Assembly (NCBI GenBank): GCA_003486385.1
Contig: DNFT01000011.1
Location: 8,226-72,225 of the forward strand
Length of the DNA stretch: 64,000 nt
Reading direction: 5' to 3'
Origin: Eubacterium sp.
Lineage (GTDB): Bacteria > Bacillota > Clostridia > Lachnospirales > Lachnospiraceae
The notes beneath the pieces were generated by a model. It was not told the DNA's origin. It did not search any database and was given only the letters and a program-made list of their open reading frames with translations. The position numbers and the translations under genes were made by a program. Below are positions 18,195 through 26,925 of the stretch, piece after piece (within the stretch, counting starts at the first letter, position 1; each line of letters starts with the position of its first letter).

Positions 18195-20672
18195 TTGGAT
18201 AATTTTATATTTATTTATAAGAAAAGAATAGATTTGAAAAACAGTAACAGGCTTATCATCCAGACAGGTTCGTGTAAGGACTATATGAAGGATGTTAAGG
18301 CTGTTTCCTACGTTAATGGAGTAGAAACACCTGTGGATATTGTGGAAAATGTGCATACTCCGCTTCTTTTTGTGTATAAAAATGCCGAACCGGAGTTTGA
18401 TGGTGAATATAATTTCTGTATTGACCTTCCGAAAAAGGTTGATAATGTCAAAGTTGTTTTCACAAAAGATACTTACCCATCCGGAAAAGTCGGAATATAT
18501 ATTTCAGGAAAACAGATAGAATACCTTAGGAGCATGATAGAGATTAATCTGATAGGTGTGAAGGTTGACGAAAAATCCGGCAGGATAAAGGTAACGGGAT
18601 GGGCTGAGGCGGCGCATGAGCCTGTAATCTGCGCTTATTCAGGTAACAAAAAGCTTGCTGCGAGTGTGAATTTCTTTACCAGAGCAGATATGGTGAGCCG
18701 TTATTTTCCAGACGAGCTTAATAGAATGTGCGCTTTTGAGATGGATGTGGAAGATATAGGCGGCAGAACCCTCAAGCTTACAACTGAATGTGACGGAAGA
18801 CATGGGAGCGTCAGCGTGCTTGTCAACCGTGGCACTGATGAGAAAAAGAGGCAGAGACTTGTCAGTGCGGGAAACAGCCGAAATGATTATATCACAAGAG
18901 CGAGGAACTATATTGCACTTTATGGAATGAAGCGCTTTATGATAAAGCTATATGGCAAGTTCACAGGCAAAGCAAAAAAACAATCACACGATTATTTTTC
19001 AAAGATTAATCCGGGACCTGAAAGACTTAAAGAACAGAGAAGCTATAAGTTCGCAGATAATCCGAAGTTTTCTATTCTGATACCTGTATACCGCCCGGAT
19101 GATACGTTCTTCAGGCTTATGTTAGATTCTGTTGTGAACCAGACCTATGACAACTGGCAGATATGTCTGGCTGATGGAGGCGGTGATGGTTTTACGGTTG
19201 AAAAAACTGTCCAGTCATATATAGACAGGTTCGGGGCGGACAGGGTAAGATATGTGAAGCTTAAGGATAATCTTGGAATCGCGGAGAACACCAATGCGGC
19301 GCTGCGGCTTGCCGACGGCGATTATATAGTGTTCGGTGACCATGACGATGAGCTTCACCCTACAGCCTTTTTTGAGTGTATGAGGGAGTTAGAGCGTTAC
19401 CCGGAGGCTGATTTGATATATTCGGATGAAGATAAGATAATTGAGGATTCGGGAAGGCATACGGAGGCACATTTTAAGTCCGACCTCAACATGGAGCTTC
19501 TAAGGCGCAATAATTATATATGTCATCTGTGCGTTGTCAAAAAGAGCCTTGTCGATGAGGTGGGAGAGCTGAAGACCGAATACAATGGTTCACAGGATCA
19601 TGACTATGTGCTTCGCTGTGTCGAGAGGGCGAAGTGTGTGCGGCACATCCCTAGGATACTTTATCATTGGCGCATAAATGACAATTCTACCGCGAAGAGT
19701 GCGTCGACCAAGACTTACGCTAACACAGCGGGGGTTAATGCTGTGAGTGCACATCTAGAGAGAATCGGACTGGATGGCAAGGTTACGAACGGCGTGGCAC
19801 CGGGCTTCTATGACATAGCTTACAGGCTTGAGGGAGAACCGTTTGTATCCGTTATAATACCTAACAAAGACCATTTAGATGACCTTACAAGGTGTATCGA
19901 GTCCATGGAAAATGTAAATAACTACCATAATATTGAATATATAGTTGTTGAGAACAACAGCGTTCTTGATGAGACCTTTGCGGGCTATGAGGCTATGGAA
20001 AAGAAGTATGGTGACAGATTCAGGCTTGTAAGGTGGGATGGCGGATTTAACTATTCTGCTATCAACAACTATGGAATACAGTATGCTAAGGGTGAGTATA
20101 TACTTCTTCTTAACAATGATACGGAGGTCATTGAGCCGGGCAGCTTAAGACGTATGCTTGCTATCTGTCAGCGTTCTGAGGTGGGAATAGTCGGTGCTAA
20201 GCTCCTGTATGATGATAATACAGTTCAGCATGCAGGAATTGTTATGGGATATCAGGGGGTTGCGGGTCATGCCTTCACTGGAATAGGCGATGATGTATAT
20301 GGCTATTTCGCAAGGGCAGTGCTTACACAGGAGCTTTCCGCAGTGACAGCGGCATGCCTTCTCACGAAGAGAAGTGTTTTCGAGCAGGTCGGAAAGCTTG
20401 ATGAGACATTTGAGGTTGCATTCAATGACATTGATTACTGTATGAAGGTGAGGGAGGCAGGTTATCAGATTATATATGAGCCTCATGCCAAGCTTCATCA
20501 CTATGAATGTAAATCGAGAGGTGCGGAGGATACCGGAAAGAAGCAGGAACGCTTCGGGGGCGAGATTATGCATTTTATTGATAAGTGGAGAGCACAGCTC
20601 ATAAAGGGAGACCCTTACTATAATCCTAATCTTGAGCTTGTGGGAGAACTGTACACCATAAAAAATATATAG
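18195..20672 (+). CDS. Two-domain GT2 glycosyltransferase
   Basis: 825 aa from a TTG start at 18195 preceded by GGAGGG. An N-terminal beta-rich region (about 1-220) of unknown role precedes two complete GT-A domains. Domain 1 (about 293-540): FSILIPVYRPDD, GIAENTNAALRLADGDYI, DHDDELHP as DxD-type metal site, SDEDKI and HWRIND. Domain 2 (about 550-800): VSVIIPNKDH, FNYSAINNYG, LLLNNDTEVIEPGS, and FNDIDYCMKVREAGY. The tandem layout suggests a polymerase-like enzyme adding two alternating sugars, probably rhamnoses. Both active sites are intact, unlike its two relatives at 22033 and 23543. Confidence 0.88.
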   Translation: MDNFIFIYKKRIDLKNSNRLIIQTGSCKDYMKDVKAVSYVNGVETPVDIVENVHTPLLFVYKNAEPEFDGEYNFCIDLPKKVDNVKVVFTKDTYPSGKVGIYISGKQIEYLRSMIEINLIGVKVDEKSGRIKVTGWAEAAHEPVICAYSGNKKLAASVNFFTRADMVSRYFPDELNRMCAFEMDVEDIGGRTLKLTTECDGRHGSVSVLVNRGTDEKKRQRLVSAGNSRNDYITRARNYIALYGMKRFMIKLYGKFTGKAKKQSHDYFSKINPGPERLKEQRSYKFADNPKFSILIPVYRPDDTFFRLMLDSVVNQTYDNWQICLADGGGDGFTVEKTVQSYIDRFGADRVRYVKLKDNLGIAENTNAALRLADGDYIVFGDHDDELHPTAFFECMRELERYPEADLIYSDEDKIIEDSGRHTEAHFKSDLNMELLRRNNYICHLCVVKKSLVDEVGELKTEYNGSQDHDYVLRCVERAKCVRHIPRILYHWRINDNSTAKSASTKTYANTAGVNAVSAHLERIGLDGKVTNGVAPGFYDIAYRLEGEPFVSVIIPNKDHLDDLTRCIESMENVNNYHNIEYIVVENNSVLDETFAGYEAMEKKYGDRFRLVRWDGGFNYSAINNYGIQYAKGEYILLLNNDTEVIEPGSLRRMLAICQRSEVGIVGAKLLYDDNTVQHAGIVMGYQGVAGHAFTGIGDDVYGYFARAVLTQELSAVTAACLLTKRSVFEQVGKLDETFEVAFNDIDYCMKVREAGYQIIYEPHAKLHHYECKSRGAEDTGKKQERFGGEIMHFIDKWRAQLIKGDPYYNPNLELVGELYTIKNI

Positions 20673-20692
20673 GTAATTAAGGAGGGCTTGTT

Positions 20693-22036
20693 ATGTTGCT
20701 TATAAAAAACGGCAGGGTTGTTGACCCGGTGAACGGTGTGGATAAGGTCATGGATGTTCTTGTCGATGGTGGACAGATTGTGATGACCGGGGACAAGGCT
20801 GTGGATATGTTCGATGAGGCTAAGACATCCGCCGGCATAGGTGAGGCTGGAAATATTGTTTGCGGCAGTGATGTGAATTATGAGGAGAATGCATTCAACG
20901 TGATTGACGCGGCAGGACTGGTGGTTGCGCCGGGACTTGTGGATACACATGTGCATTTCAGGGATCCGGGGCTTACCTATAAGGAGGACATATTTACCGG
21001 GGCGGCGGCGGCAGCCAAGGGCGGCTTCACAACGGTTGTGTGCATGGCAAATACCAAGCCTACGGTCGACAATGTGGATACTCTTGCCTATGTTCTTGAA
21101 AAAGGTGCACAGACAGGGATACATGTGCTGTCGGCGGCGGCAGTGACCAAGGGACTTGGCGGAACTGAGCTTGTGGATATGGAGGCACTTGCCAAGGCGG
21201 GTGCGGCAGGCTTCACAGACGATGGGATTCCGATTATGGATGAGAAGATACTTGTGCAGGCGATGGAAAAGGCGAAGGAGCTTGATCTTCCTGTGAGCCT
21301 CCACGAGGAGGACCCTGCATTTATAGCTTCGCCGGGTGTTCATCAGGGCGAGGTATCCAGGCAGCTAGGCTATGGCGGTGCTTCGCGGACTGCCGAGGAT
21401 GTGATGGTCGCAAGAGACTGTGCACTTGCCCTACATACCGGCGCGGCGGTGTGCATACAGCATATCAGCTCCAAAAATGCGGTTGAGTATGTTAGGACTG
21501 CAAAGAAGCTTGGCGCGGATGTCCACGCTGAGGCTACACCACATCATTTCACATTGACAGATAAGGCTGTGCTTGAATACGGCACGCTTGCCAGAATGAA
21601 TCCGCCTGTGAGGACGGAGGACGACAGACTTAAGATTATAGAGGGCATTAAGGACGGCACCATAGATATGATAGTCACAGACCATGCTCCGCACAGCACT
21701 GAGGAGAAGGCAAGACCTATGGAGAGTGCGCCAAGCGGAATAACTGGCCTTGAGACCTCCTTAGCTCTTGGAATAAAGTCACTTGTCCAGCCGGGGCACA
21801 TTTCACTTATGAAGCTTATGGAGTGCATGAGCCGCAATCCTATGGAATTTTACAGAAGGAAGCCTGTTGGCATTGCACCGGGAAATCCGGCGGACATAGT
21901 GATATTCGGTGAAAATGAAAAATGGCTCGTTGACCATTTTGTCTCCAAGGCTGTGAACAGCCCGTTTTTAGGATGGGAGCTGCCGGGGAAGGTGCATTTT
22001 ACCATCTGTGATGGGAAGATTGTGTATGCGGCATGA
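20693..22036 (+). CDS. pyrC: Dihydroorotase inside the glycan locus
   Basis: Interconverts carbamoyl aspartate and dihydroorotate in pyrimidine synthesis. All ligands of a class I enzyme are visible: DTHVHFRDPG (HxH), FTDDGIP (Asp), SLHEED (His), QHISS (His) and VTDHAPHS (catalytic Asp). 447 aa, slightly long because of an insertion near residues 40-65 (about 20 extra residues before VIDAAGLVVAPGLVDTHVH). It has its own GGAGGG ribosome site, lies 20 bp after one glycosyltransferase and overlaps the next by four bases (ATGA), so it is translated with them. No other pyr gene is in the window. Confidence 0.95.
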   Translation: MLLIKNGRVVDPVNGVDKVMDVLVDGGQIVMTGDKAVDMFDEAKTSAGIGEAGNIVCGSDVNYEENAFNVIDAAGLVVAPGLVDTHVHFRDPGLTYKEDIFTGAAAAAKGGFTTVVCMANTKPTVDNVDTLAYVLEKGAQTGIHVLSAAAVTKGLGGTELVDMEALAKAGAAGFTDDGIPIMDEKILVQAMEKAKELDLPVSLHEEDPAFIASPGVHQGEVSRQLGYGGASRTAEDVMVARDCALALHTGAAVCIQHISSKNAVEYVRTAKKLGADVHAEATPHHFTLTDKAVLEYGTLARMNPPVRTEDDRLKIIEGIKDGTIDMIVTDHAPHSTEEKARPMESAPSGITGLETSLALGIKSLVQPGHISLMKLMECMSRNPMEFYRRKPVGIAPGNPADIVIFGENEKWLVDHFVSKAVNSPFLGWELPGKVHFTICDGKIVYAA

Positions 22037-23445
22037 TAGGTCATGTGATAAAAATATATAGGAACAGCGGTCTGAAGCCAGCACTCAAGGCGGCACTGCA
22101 TGACCTTGGTGCGGGTGCGTCCAGGCGCAGGCAGGCACTTTTTTATGCGCGCAGCTTATTTTCCGAGGAGCAGAGGGAAAGTACGGAGCTTTCGGGATAT
22201 TGCATAGTCAAGACCGGAAATGTGAAGCTTCACAGGGATATGGTGTGTGAGCTTGACAAGGTCATAGAGGAGAGGCAGCCGGCAGTTATCTATATGGATG
22301 AGCTGCGTGACGGTGAGCTATTGTATAAGCCGGACTATGCGCCGGACAATCTTGCCGCGCACAATTATATCGGAAACTGCGTGGTGGTAAGACGCGACCT
22401 GATGGATGACTGCGCTGTGAAGCTGTCCGGTAAAGCCTCACTCTGGAGCTTTAATAAATATATATGCGGCGGGTGCCGTGAGGATGAGATAGCGCACGTA
22501 AGCCGTGCGCTTTTTGAGGATAAGGGTCATATAGGGGAAGATGGAGATAACATAAAGGATAGTATAGTCGATGGTTTTGAAAATGCATCAAATGGAAAAT
22601 ACTGTAAAAAGATTTCGGTGATTATTCCAAATTATGAGCATGCGGATGACCTGCGAAGATGTGTTGAGTCGCTTATCTATATAAATACCTATAAAAATAT
22701 TGAGATAATAATTGTCGAGAATAACAGCAAATCGGAAGAAATATTGTCCTGCTATGATGAGCTTCTGAGGGAACATCCCGATGTGATAAGGCTTGAAAAA
22801 TGGGAGGGAAGCTTCAACTATTCCGCGATAAACAATTACGGTGCTTCGCGCGCTGATGGGGAGCTTCTGCTGTTACTGAACAATGACACGAAGATTATTG
22901 AGCCGGATTCGCTGTGGGCTATGGCAGAATACGCTGTGAGAGATAACACAGGAGCGGTCGGTGCGTGTCTGCTCTATGAGAATAAGACTGTGCAGCATGC
23001 GGGTGTAATAGTCGGGATAGGCCCGGACAGGACGGCGGTTCATCCTAATTCGGGGGTATGTTTTATTGAAAACGGATACCGTGACAGTATTCATCATGTG
23101 CAGAACTATTCTGCAGTGACAGGTGCGTGTCTTATGATAAAAAAAGAGCTTTTTGATAAGCTGGGCGGGCTTGATGAGGAGCTTGCAGTCGCATACAATG
23201 ACGTTGATTTCTGCCTGAGACTGAGGAGAAGGGGGCTGCTGAATGTGTACGTTCCGCAGGCACTTCTTTTTCACTATGAATCGAAGTCAAGAGGCTACGA
23301 TGACAAGGGCGAGAGGCATGAGAGGTTCCTTCGCGAATCTCAGTTGTTCCGCGACAGATGGCAGAATATTATAGATGATGGGGACTCGTATTATAATGTA
23401 AATCTTTCCAAGGAAGTACCTTGGAAGCCGGAAATAAAATTGTGA
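22033..23445 (+). CDS. GT2 glycosyltransferase with degenerate first domain
   Basis: 470 aa, start ATG overlapping the pyrC stop. Only the C-terminal GT-A domain (about 195-440) is complete: ISVIIPNYEHADDL, VENNSKS, FNYSAINNYGASRADGE, LLLNNDTKIIEPDSL and YNDVDFCLRLRRRGL. The N-terminal 190 residues keep a faint echo of domain 1 of the 18195 enzyme (VIYMDE, PDNLAAHNYIGNCVVVRRDL) but have lost the nucleotide-binding strand and metal site. It should add a single sugar, or work with the complementary protein encoded at 23543. Confidence 0.85.
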   Translation: MIGHVIKIYRNSGLKPALKAALHDLGAGASRRRQALFYARSLFSEEQRESTELSGYCIVKTGNVKLHRDMVCELDKVIEERQPAVIYMDELRDGELLYKPDYAPDNLAAHNYIGNCVVVRRDLMDDCAVKLSGKASLWSFNKYICGGCREDEIAHVSRALFEDKGHIGEDGDNIKDSIVDGFENASNGKYCKKISVIIPNYEHADDLRRCVESLIYINTYKNIEIIIVENNSKSEEILSCYDELLREHPDVIRLEKWEGSFNYSAINNYGASRADGELLLLLNNDTKIIEPDSLWAMAEYAVRDNTGAVGACLLYENKTVQHAGVIVGIGPDRTAVHPNSGVCFIENGYRDSIHHVQNYSAVTGACLMIKKELFDKLGGLDEELAVAYNDVDFCLRLRRRGLLNVYVPQALLFHYESKSRGYDDKGERHERFLRESQLFRDRWQNIIDDGDSYYNVNLSKEVPWKPEIKL

Positions 23446-23542
23446 AACGCAATGATAATAAAAATTATGACGATAATATGCCGAAAAAGACAGAATTGAT
23501 TATAAAAAGCAATTAATAGAGCTTAGGAAAGGCGGTTGTACA

Positions 23543-25222
23543 ATGGCTTCTAATATATATAAAATAAAAAAGGCGGTGGCATATATCAAGCATTACGGAC
23601 CGGATAAGCTTGCCGGGAAGGCGATTGGAAAGCTTATCGACAGGGACGGCTACAGTGAACATTTTTCGGAGCTTGTGTCCGATGATGAGGAGCTGTTCTT
23701 TGAGAGAGGGCGCAATTTTAAGAGAAAGCCGTTAATCAGTGTCCTTGTCCCGGTGTACAATCCGCCGACCGCATATTTTAAGGAGATGCTCCTTTCGGTG
23801 ATAAACCAGACGTATTTTAACTGGCAGCTCTGCCTTGTGGATGCGGGAACGGATAAGCAGCGCGCCGTTGTCGATGAGGTAGCGGACGGCGATGAGCGCG
23901 TGTGCTATGTGGAGATAGATAATGCCGGGATAGCGGAGAATACGAACGCGGCACTTGCGATGGCGAAGGGTGAGTATATAGCACTTCTTGACAATGATGA
24001 TACCCTGTCATCGGATGCGCTGTACCGCATGGTCGAGATGATAAACCGCGAAAATGCGGACTGCCTTTATTCCGATGAGGACAAGATGGACAGTGAGGGG
24101 AAGAAGCATTTCTGTCCACATGTCAAGCCTGATTTCAACCCGCAGCTTTTAAGAAGCAACAATTATATCTGTCATCTTTTTGTAGTGAGGACGGAGCTTG
24201 CAAGGGAGGTTGGGGGATTTTCCAAGGCTTATGACGGCGCACAGGACTATGATTTTATCTTAAAGTGCACCGAAAAAGCGGAAAAGATTTCTCATGTAAA
24301 CCGTGTGCTCTACCACTGGCGCACCCATGAGAGTTCGACCTCCGCCAATCCTCTGTCTAAGCTGTACGCATACGAGGCGGGCAAAAAGGCAATAGAGGCT
24401 CATCTTGAGAGGATGGGAATAGCGGGCAGGGTAAGCATGCTTGATGACATGGGCTTTTACCGGGTTGAGTATGGGGATAACAATGACGGAAATTACAGCG
24501 AAGGTGGAAGTAGTTGTGATGACGCTGTCGACAAAGACTATAGCAGTAGTGATGGTGCTGTTGACAGAGGTAATGGCAGCAGTAGTGATGACGTTATTGA
24601 CAAAGGCAATGGCAGTGTTGACATCGAAGAAAGTGTCAGTATTGATAGCAAGGACGGTGGCAATAATAAGGCTGCTTCGGTACTGGTTGTTGCCACAGGA
24701 GTCAAGGACAATGACACCGCGCAGAAGTATTTCAAGTATTTAAGAAAAAATACCGATTATGAAAATATGCAGATGTGTGCGATGGGTGAGCCTGATGCGG
24801 CAAGACTTGGGCAGTACACAAGCGATTATTTTTGTATCCTGATGTGCGGCATAAAGCCTGAAAAGCGTGACTGGCTGGAAATGCTTGTGAGGGAAGCGGA
24901 TGTACTGGAAGCGGCTGCAATCGCCGCAAAGCTTCTTGTAAAGCAGGCATTTCCTCTGTGTAATAAGATAAGCAGAAGCTTCATAGTGTATTCCGGCGAT
25001 GACTATAAGGACAGCTTTGGAAGGGTTCACGTAAACGCCGGAAAACCGGGATGGTATAAAGGAAATTTTAACAGAAATATATTACAGCAGAATATAAAGA
25101 CTCTGCCAAAGACGGCGATACTTGTGCGGCGCAGTGAGCTTATGAGACTTCTTGCCGGCGGATGGAAGGCGGAAGAGGGAAAAATGTACCTGTATGAGCC
25201 GGGAGTTGAGCTTTATAAGTGA
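23543..25222 (+). CDS. GT2 glycosyltransferase with repeat linker and degenerate second domain
   Basis: 559 aa. Complete N-terminal GT-A domain (about 62-310): ISVLVPVYNPPTAYF, GIAENTNAALAMAKGEYI, LLDNDDTL metal site, YSDEDKMD and HWRTHES. After about residue 320 comes an Asp/Ser/Gly linker made of three 12-residue repeats, then a C-terminal region (about 375-559) that follows the layout of the second GT-A domain of the 18195 enzyme but lacks its NNDT metal site and FNYSAINNYG motif. Thus the active half is the opposite one from that of the gene before. Ribosome site AGGAAAGGCGG precedes ATG 23543. Confidence 0.85.
   Translation: MASNIYKIKKAVAYIKHYGPDKLAGKAIGKLIDRDGYSEHFSELVSDDEELFFERGRNFKRKPLISVLVPVYNPPTAYFKEMLLSVINQTYFNWQLCLVDAGTDKQRAVVDEVADGDERVCYVEIDNAGIAENTNAALAMAKGEYIALLDNDDTLSSDALYRMVEMINRENADCLYSDEDKMDSEGKKHFCPHVKPDFNPQLLRSNNYICHLFVVRTELAREVGGFSKAYDGAQDYDFILKCTEKAEKISHVNRVLYHWRTHESSTSANPLSKLYAYEAGKKAIEAHLERMGIAGRVSMLDDMGFYRVEYGDNNDGNYSEGGSSCDDAVDKDYSSSDGAVDRGNGSSSDDVIDKGNGSVDIEESVSIDSKDGGNNKAASVLVVATGVKDNDTAQKYFKYLRKNTDYENMQMCAMGEPDAARLGQYTSDYFCILMCGIKPEKRDWLEMLVREADVLEAAAIAAKLLVKQAFPLCNKISRSFIVYSGDDYKDSFGRVHVNAGKPGWYKGNFNRNILQQNIKTLPKTAILVRRSELMRLLAGGWKAEEGKMYLYEPGVELYK
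24509..24616 (+). repeat. Three in-frame 36-bp tandem repeats in a glycosyltransferase linker
   Basis: Units at 24509-24544, 24545-24580 and 24581-24616 each start AGTAGT and encode SSCDDAVDKDYS, SSDGAVDRGNGS and SSDDVIDKGNGS. The period is exactly 12 codons, so copy number can change without a frameshift. Confidence 0.85.
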
Positions 25223-25224
25223 TA

Positions 25225-25290
25225 TTCCGTAACGGTTCGGCATTATGCCTGAATTTTAGCAATTACGGAAACATTATCGGCGTTTTTTAA
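25225..25290 (+). terminator. Possible terminator or leader structure between GT genes
   Basis: TTCCGTAA 25225-25232 pairs with TTACGGAA 25263-25270, enclosing a small GGCA/TGCC hairpin; a run of six T follows 13 bases later. Distance to the T-run is longer than usual, so the call is weak. Confidence 0.35.
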
Positions 25291-25367
25291 TAGATATTGT
25301 GCAAATGTTTATAGTAAAAAATGAGTTGCGCAATTGCCTGGTTTTGTAATATGGAATGGAGGGTGTT

Positions 25368-26330
25368 ATGGTCAGTATAGTTATTCCGAATTATAATGGA
25401 GAGCGTTTTTTGAAGGGTTGTATGGAGGCGTTAAGGAGACAGACCTACGAGGATATGGAGGTTATTCTGGTTGATAATGCCTCAACGGACAATAGTGTGG
25501 AGCTGGCGCAAAAGCTGTATCCGGGGATAAGGGTTGTTGAGCTTGATGACAACACGGGCTTTGCATACGCTGTAAACCGTGGCATAGAGGCGGCAGAGGG
25601 CGAATATGTGCTGCTTCTCAACAATGACACCATAGTTTTTCCTAATTTTGTCAAAAACCAGTACAATATGATTAAGGGCAAGCCGGACGTGTTCTCATGC
25701 TCTGCGCTTATGATTCAGAACGCAGACCATAAGCTTGTTGATGATGCCGGAGATGAGCTTGCGGCCCTCGGATGGGGCTTCGCACCCGACAGGGACAAGC
25801 CGGTTTCTGGCTGTATGGTGCCCCATGAGATTTTTTCTTCCTGTGCGGGGGCAGCAATATACAGGAAATCAGTATTTGACAAGATTGGTCTGTTTGACGA
25901 GAGCTTCTTTGCCTATCTTGAGGATATGGATATCGGCTACAGGGCAAGGCTTGCAGGCTACAGAAACCTGTACAATCCGTATGCTAAGGTGTATCACCTT
26001 GGAAGCGCCTCAAGCGGCTCAAGGCATAATGCCTTCAAGGTGGAGCTGTCAGCACGCAACAGCATGTGGATGTTAAGGAAGAATATGCCGGTCTGGCAGC
26101 TAATACTCAACATACCGTTTATTGCGGCGGGAATTGTCATAAAGACAGTATACTTTGCGAAAAAGGGGCTTGTGACGGCGTACTTAAAAGGTATTGTAAA
26201 AGGGCTGTCCGGTAAGCTTAGGAATACTTCAAAAAATGCGGGTGAAAAACATAAAGATACAGGCTTTGCAGCGTATTTAGGACTTCAGATGTGGCTGTTC
26301 AGAGGGATGATTAAGAGGGTGAAAAAATAA
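25368..26330 (+). CDS. GT2 glycosyltransferase, WbbL rhamnosyltransferase-like
   Basis: 320 aa from ATG 25368 (MVSIVIPNYNG), served by GGAGGG at 25358-25363; the ATG at 25356 lies in the ribosome site. GT-A strand VSIVIPNYNGERFLKGC, VDNASTDNSVE, GFAYAVNRGIEAAEGEYVLL, LLNNDTIVFPNF metal site, and FLEDMDIGYRARLAGY type acid motif. A short hydrophobic segment near residue 250 suggests membrane contact. Single-domain rhamnosyltransferases of this type often add the linkage-unit sugar. Last glycosyltransferase of the locus; the 145-bp gap before it suggests partly separate expression. Confidence 0.88.
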   Translation: MVSIVIPNYNGERFLKGCMEALRRQTYEDMEVILVDNASTDNSVELAQKLYPGIRVVELDDNTGFAYAVNRGIEAAEGEYVLLLNNDTIVFPNFVKNQYNMIKGKPDVFSCSALMIQNADHKLVDDAGDELAALGWGFAPDRDKPVSGCMVPHEIFSSCAGAAIYRKSVFDKIGLFDESFFAYLEDMDIGYRARLAGYRNLYNPYAKVYHLGSASSGSRHNAFKVELSARNSMWMLRKNMPVWQLILNIPFIAAGIVIKTVYFAKKGLVTAYLKGIVKGLSGKLRNTSKNAGEKHKDTGFAAYLGLQMWLFRGMIKRVKK

Positions 26331-26354
26331 ATTACCGGGTTTCTTTAAATGTCA

Positions 26355-26383
26355 TTGTAAAATCTAAGAAGCTTATGTATAAT
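26355..26383 (+). promoter_or_regulatory. SigA-type promoter
   Basis: TTGTAA, 17-bp spacer, TATAAT, 32 bp before the next start codon. Confidence 0.65.
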
Positions 26384-26415
26384 GGATATATCTAAATATC
26401 TAAGGGGGTAAAGCC

Positions 26416-26811
26416 ATGGAGAGAACGGTAAGAGGCTGGTCAATTCTGTATATGGTGTTCGGCGTAGCAGGTGCCATTATGGGTTTGGTGCAGCTTGTAG
26501 ATGAGACCGGTGGAGCGGTTGTGATGAATCAGTTTGGAGAGACATGGATAAGGTCGGGCGGTGATTTCGGGACGGTTGTATATCTGCTGGTTGTTGTTGC
26601 ACTTGCGGCTGTGAGAATAGCGCTGGGTGTTATGGGGCTTAAGTTCGCCTCACTTGATAAGGTGTGGAAGCCTGTGCTGGTGCTCTCAATCGTACATATA
26701 GTCCTGTCGGTTGTTCTGCTCAATATTGGAGCGATTATAGTTGCGGCTGTGGGATTGTTCATATATGTAATGTATTATAATATGGATTACAAGGCATTCT
26801 ATGGTTTGTAG
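26416..26811 (+). CDS. Four-helix membrane protein of unknown function
   Basis: 131 aa with four hydrophobic segments (about residues 8-28, 53-75, 83-100 and 103-120). AAGGGGG is the ribosome site and a good promoter lies just upstream, so it is expressed alone. I recognise no family. It marks the left side of the accessory island: its stop codon is 10 bp before the first 45-bp direct repeat. Confidence 0.65.
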   Translation: MERTVRGWSILYMVFGVAGAIMGLVQLVDETGGAVVMNQFGETWIRSGGDFGTVVYLLVVVALAAVRIALGVMGLKFASLDKVWKPVLVLSIVHIVLSVVLLNIGAIIVAAVGLFIYVMYYNMDYKAFYGL

Positions 26812-26821
26812 GAGTTATAAT

Positions 26822-26869
26822 TTGATAGGCGTCTGCGGATATGTTAGAATAAATACAGTCCGTGGACGC
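26822..26869 (+). promoter_or_regulatory. Left copy of island-flanking repeat: promoter with overlapping dyad
   Basis: TTGATA (26822-26827), 17-bp spacer, TAGAAT (26845-26850). The dyad GCGTCTGCGGA (26829-26839) with TCCGTGGACGC (26859-26869) embraces the -10 box. Bases 26822-26866 match 35455-35499 at 40 of 45 positions. It should drive the HTH/TPR regulator, and the dyad could be an operator or a 5' stem-loop. Confidence 0.65.
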
Positions 26870-26925
26870 TTATTTTGCGTATCCACAGGCAATGTTTGAT
26901 ATTCTATAACACAGCAGGAGGAAAT

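Noticed and set aside
23442..23516. 24-codon frame with GTGA overlap after a glycosyltransferase
   Set aside because: No ribosome site, very short and polar; looks like chance in the gap.
24509..24616. Regular 36-bp repeats considered as a CRISPR array
   Set aside because: No spacers, in frame with the gene and divergent between units: a coding tandem repeat.
25225..25367. Mobile-element ends around the inverted repeat before the last glycosyltransferase
   Set aside because: Only one 8-bp inverted repeat, no target duplication and no transposase.
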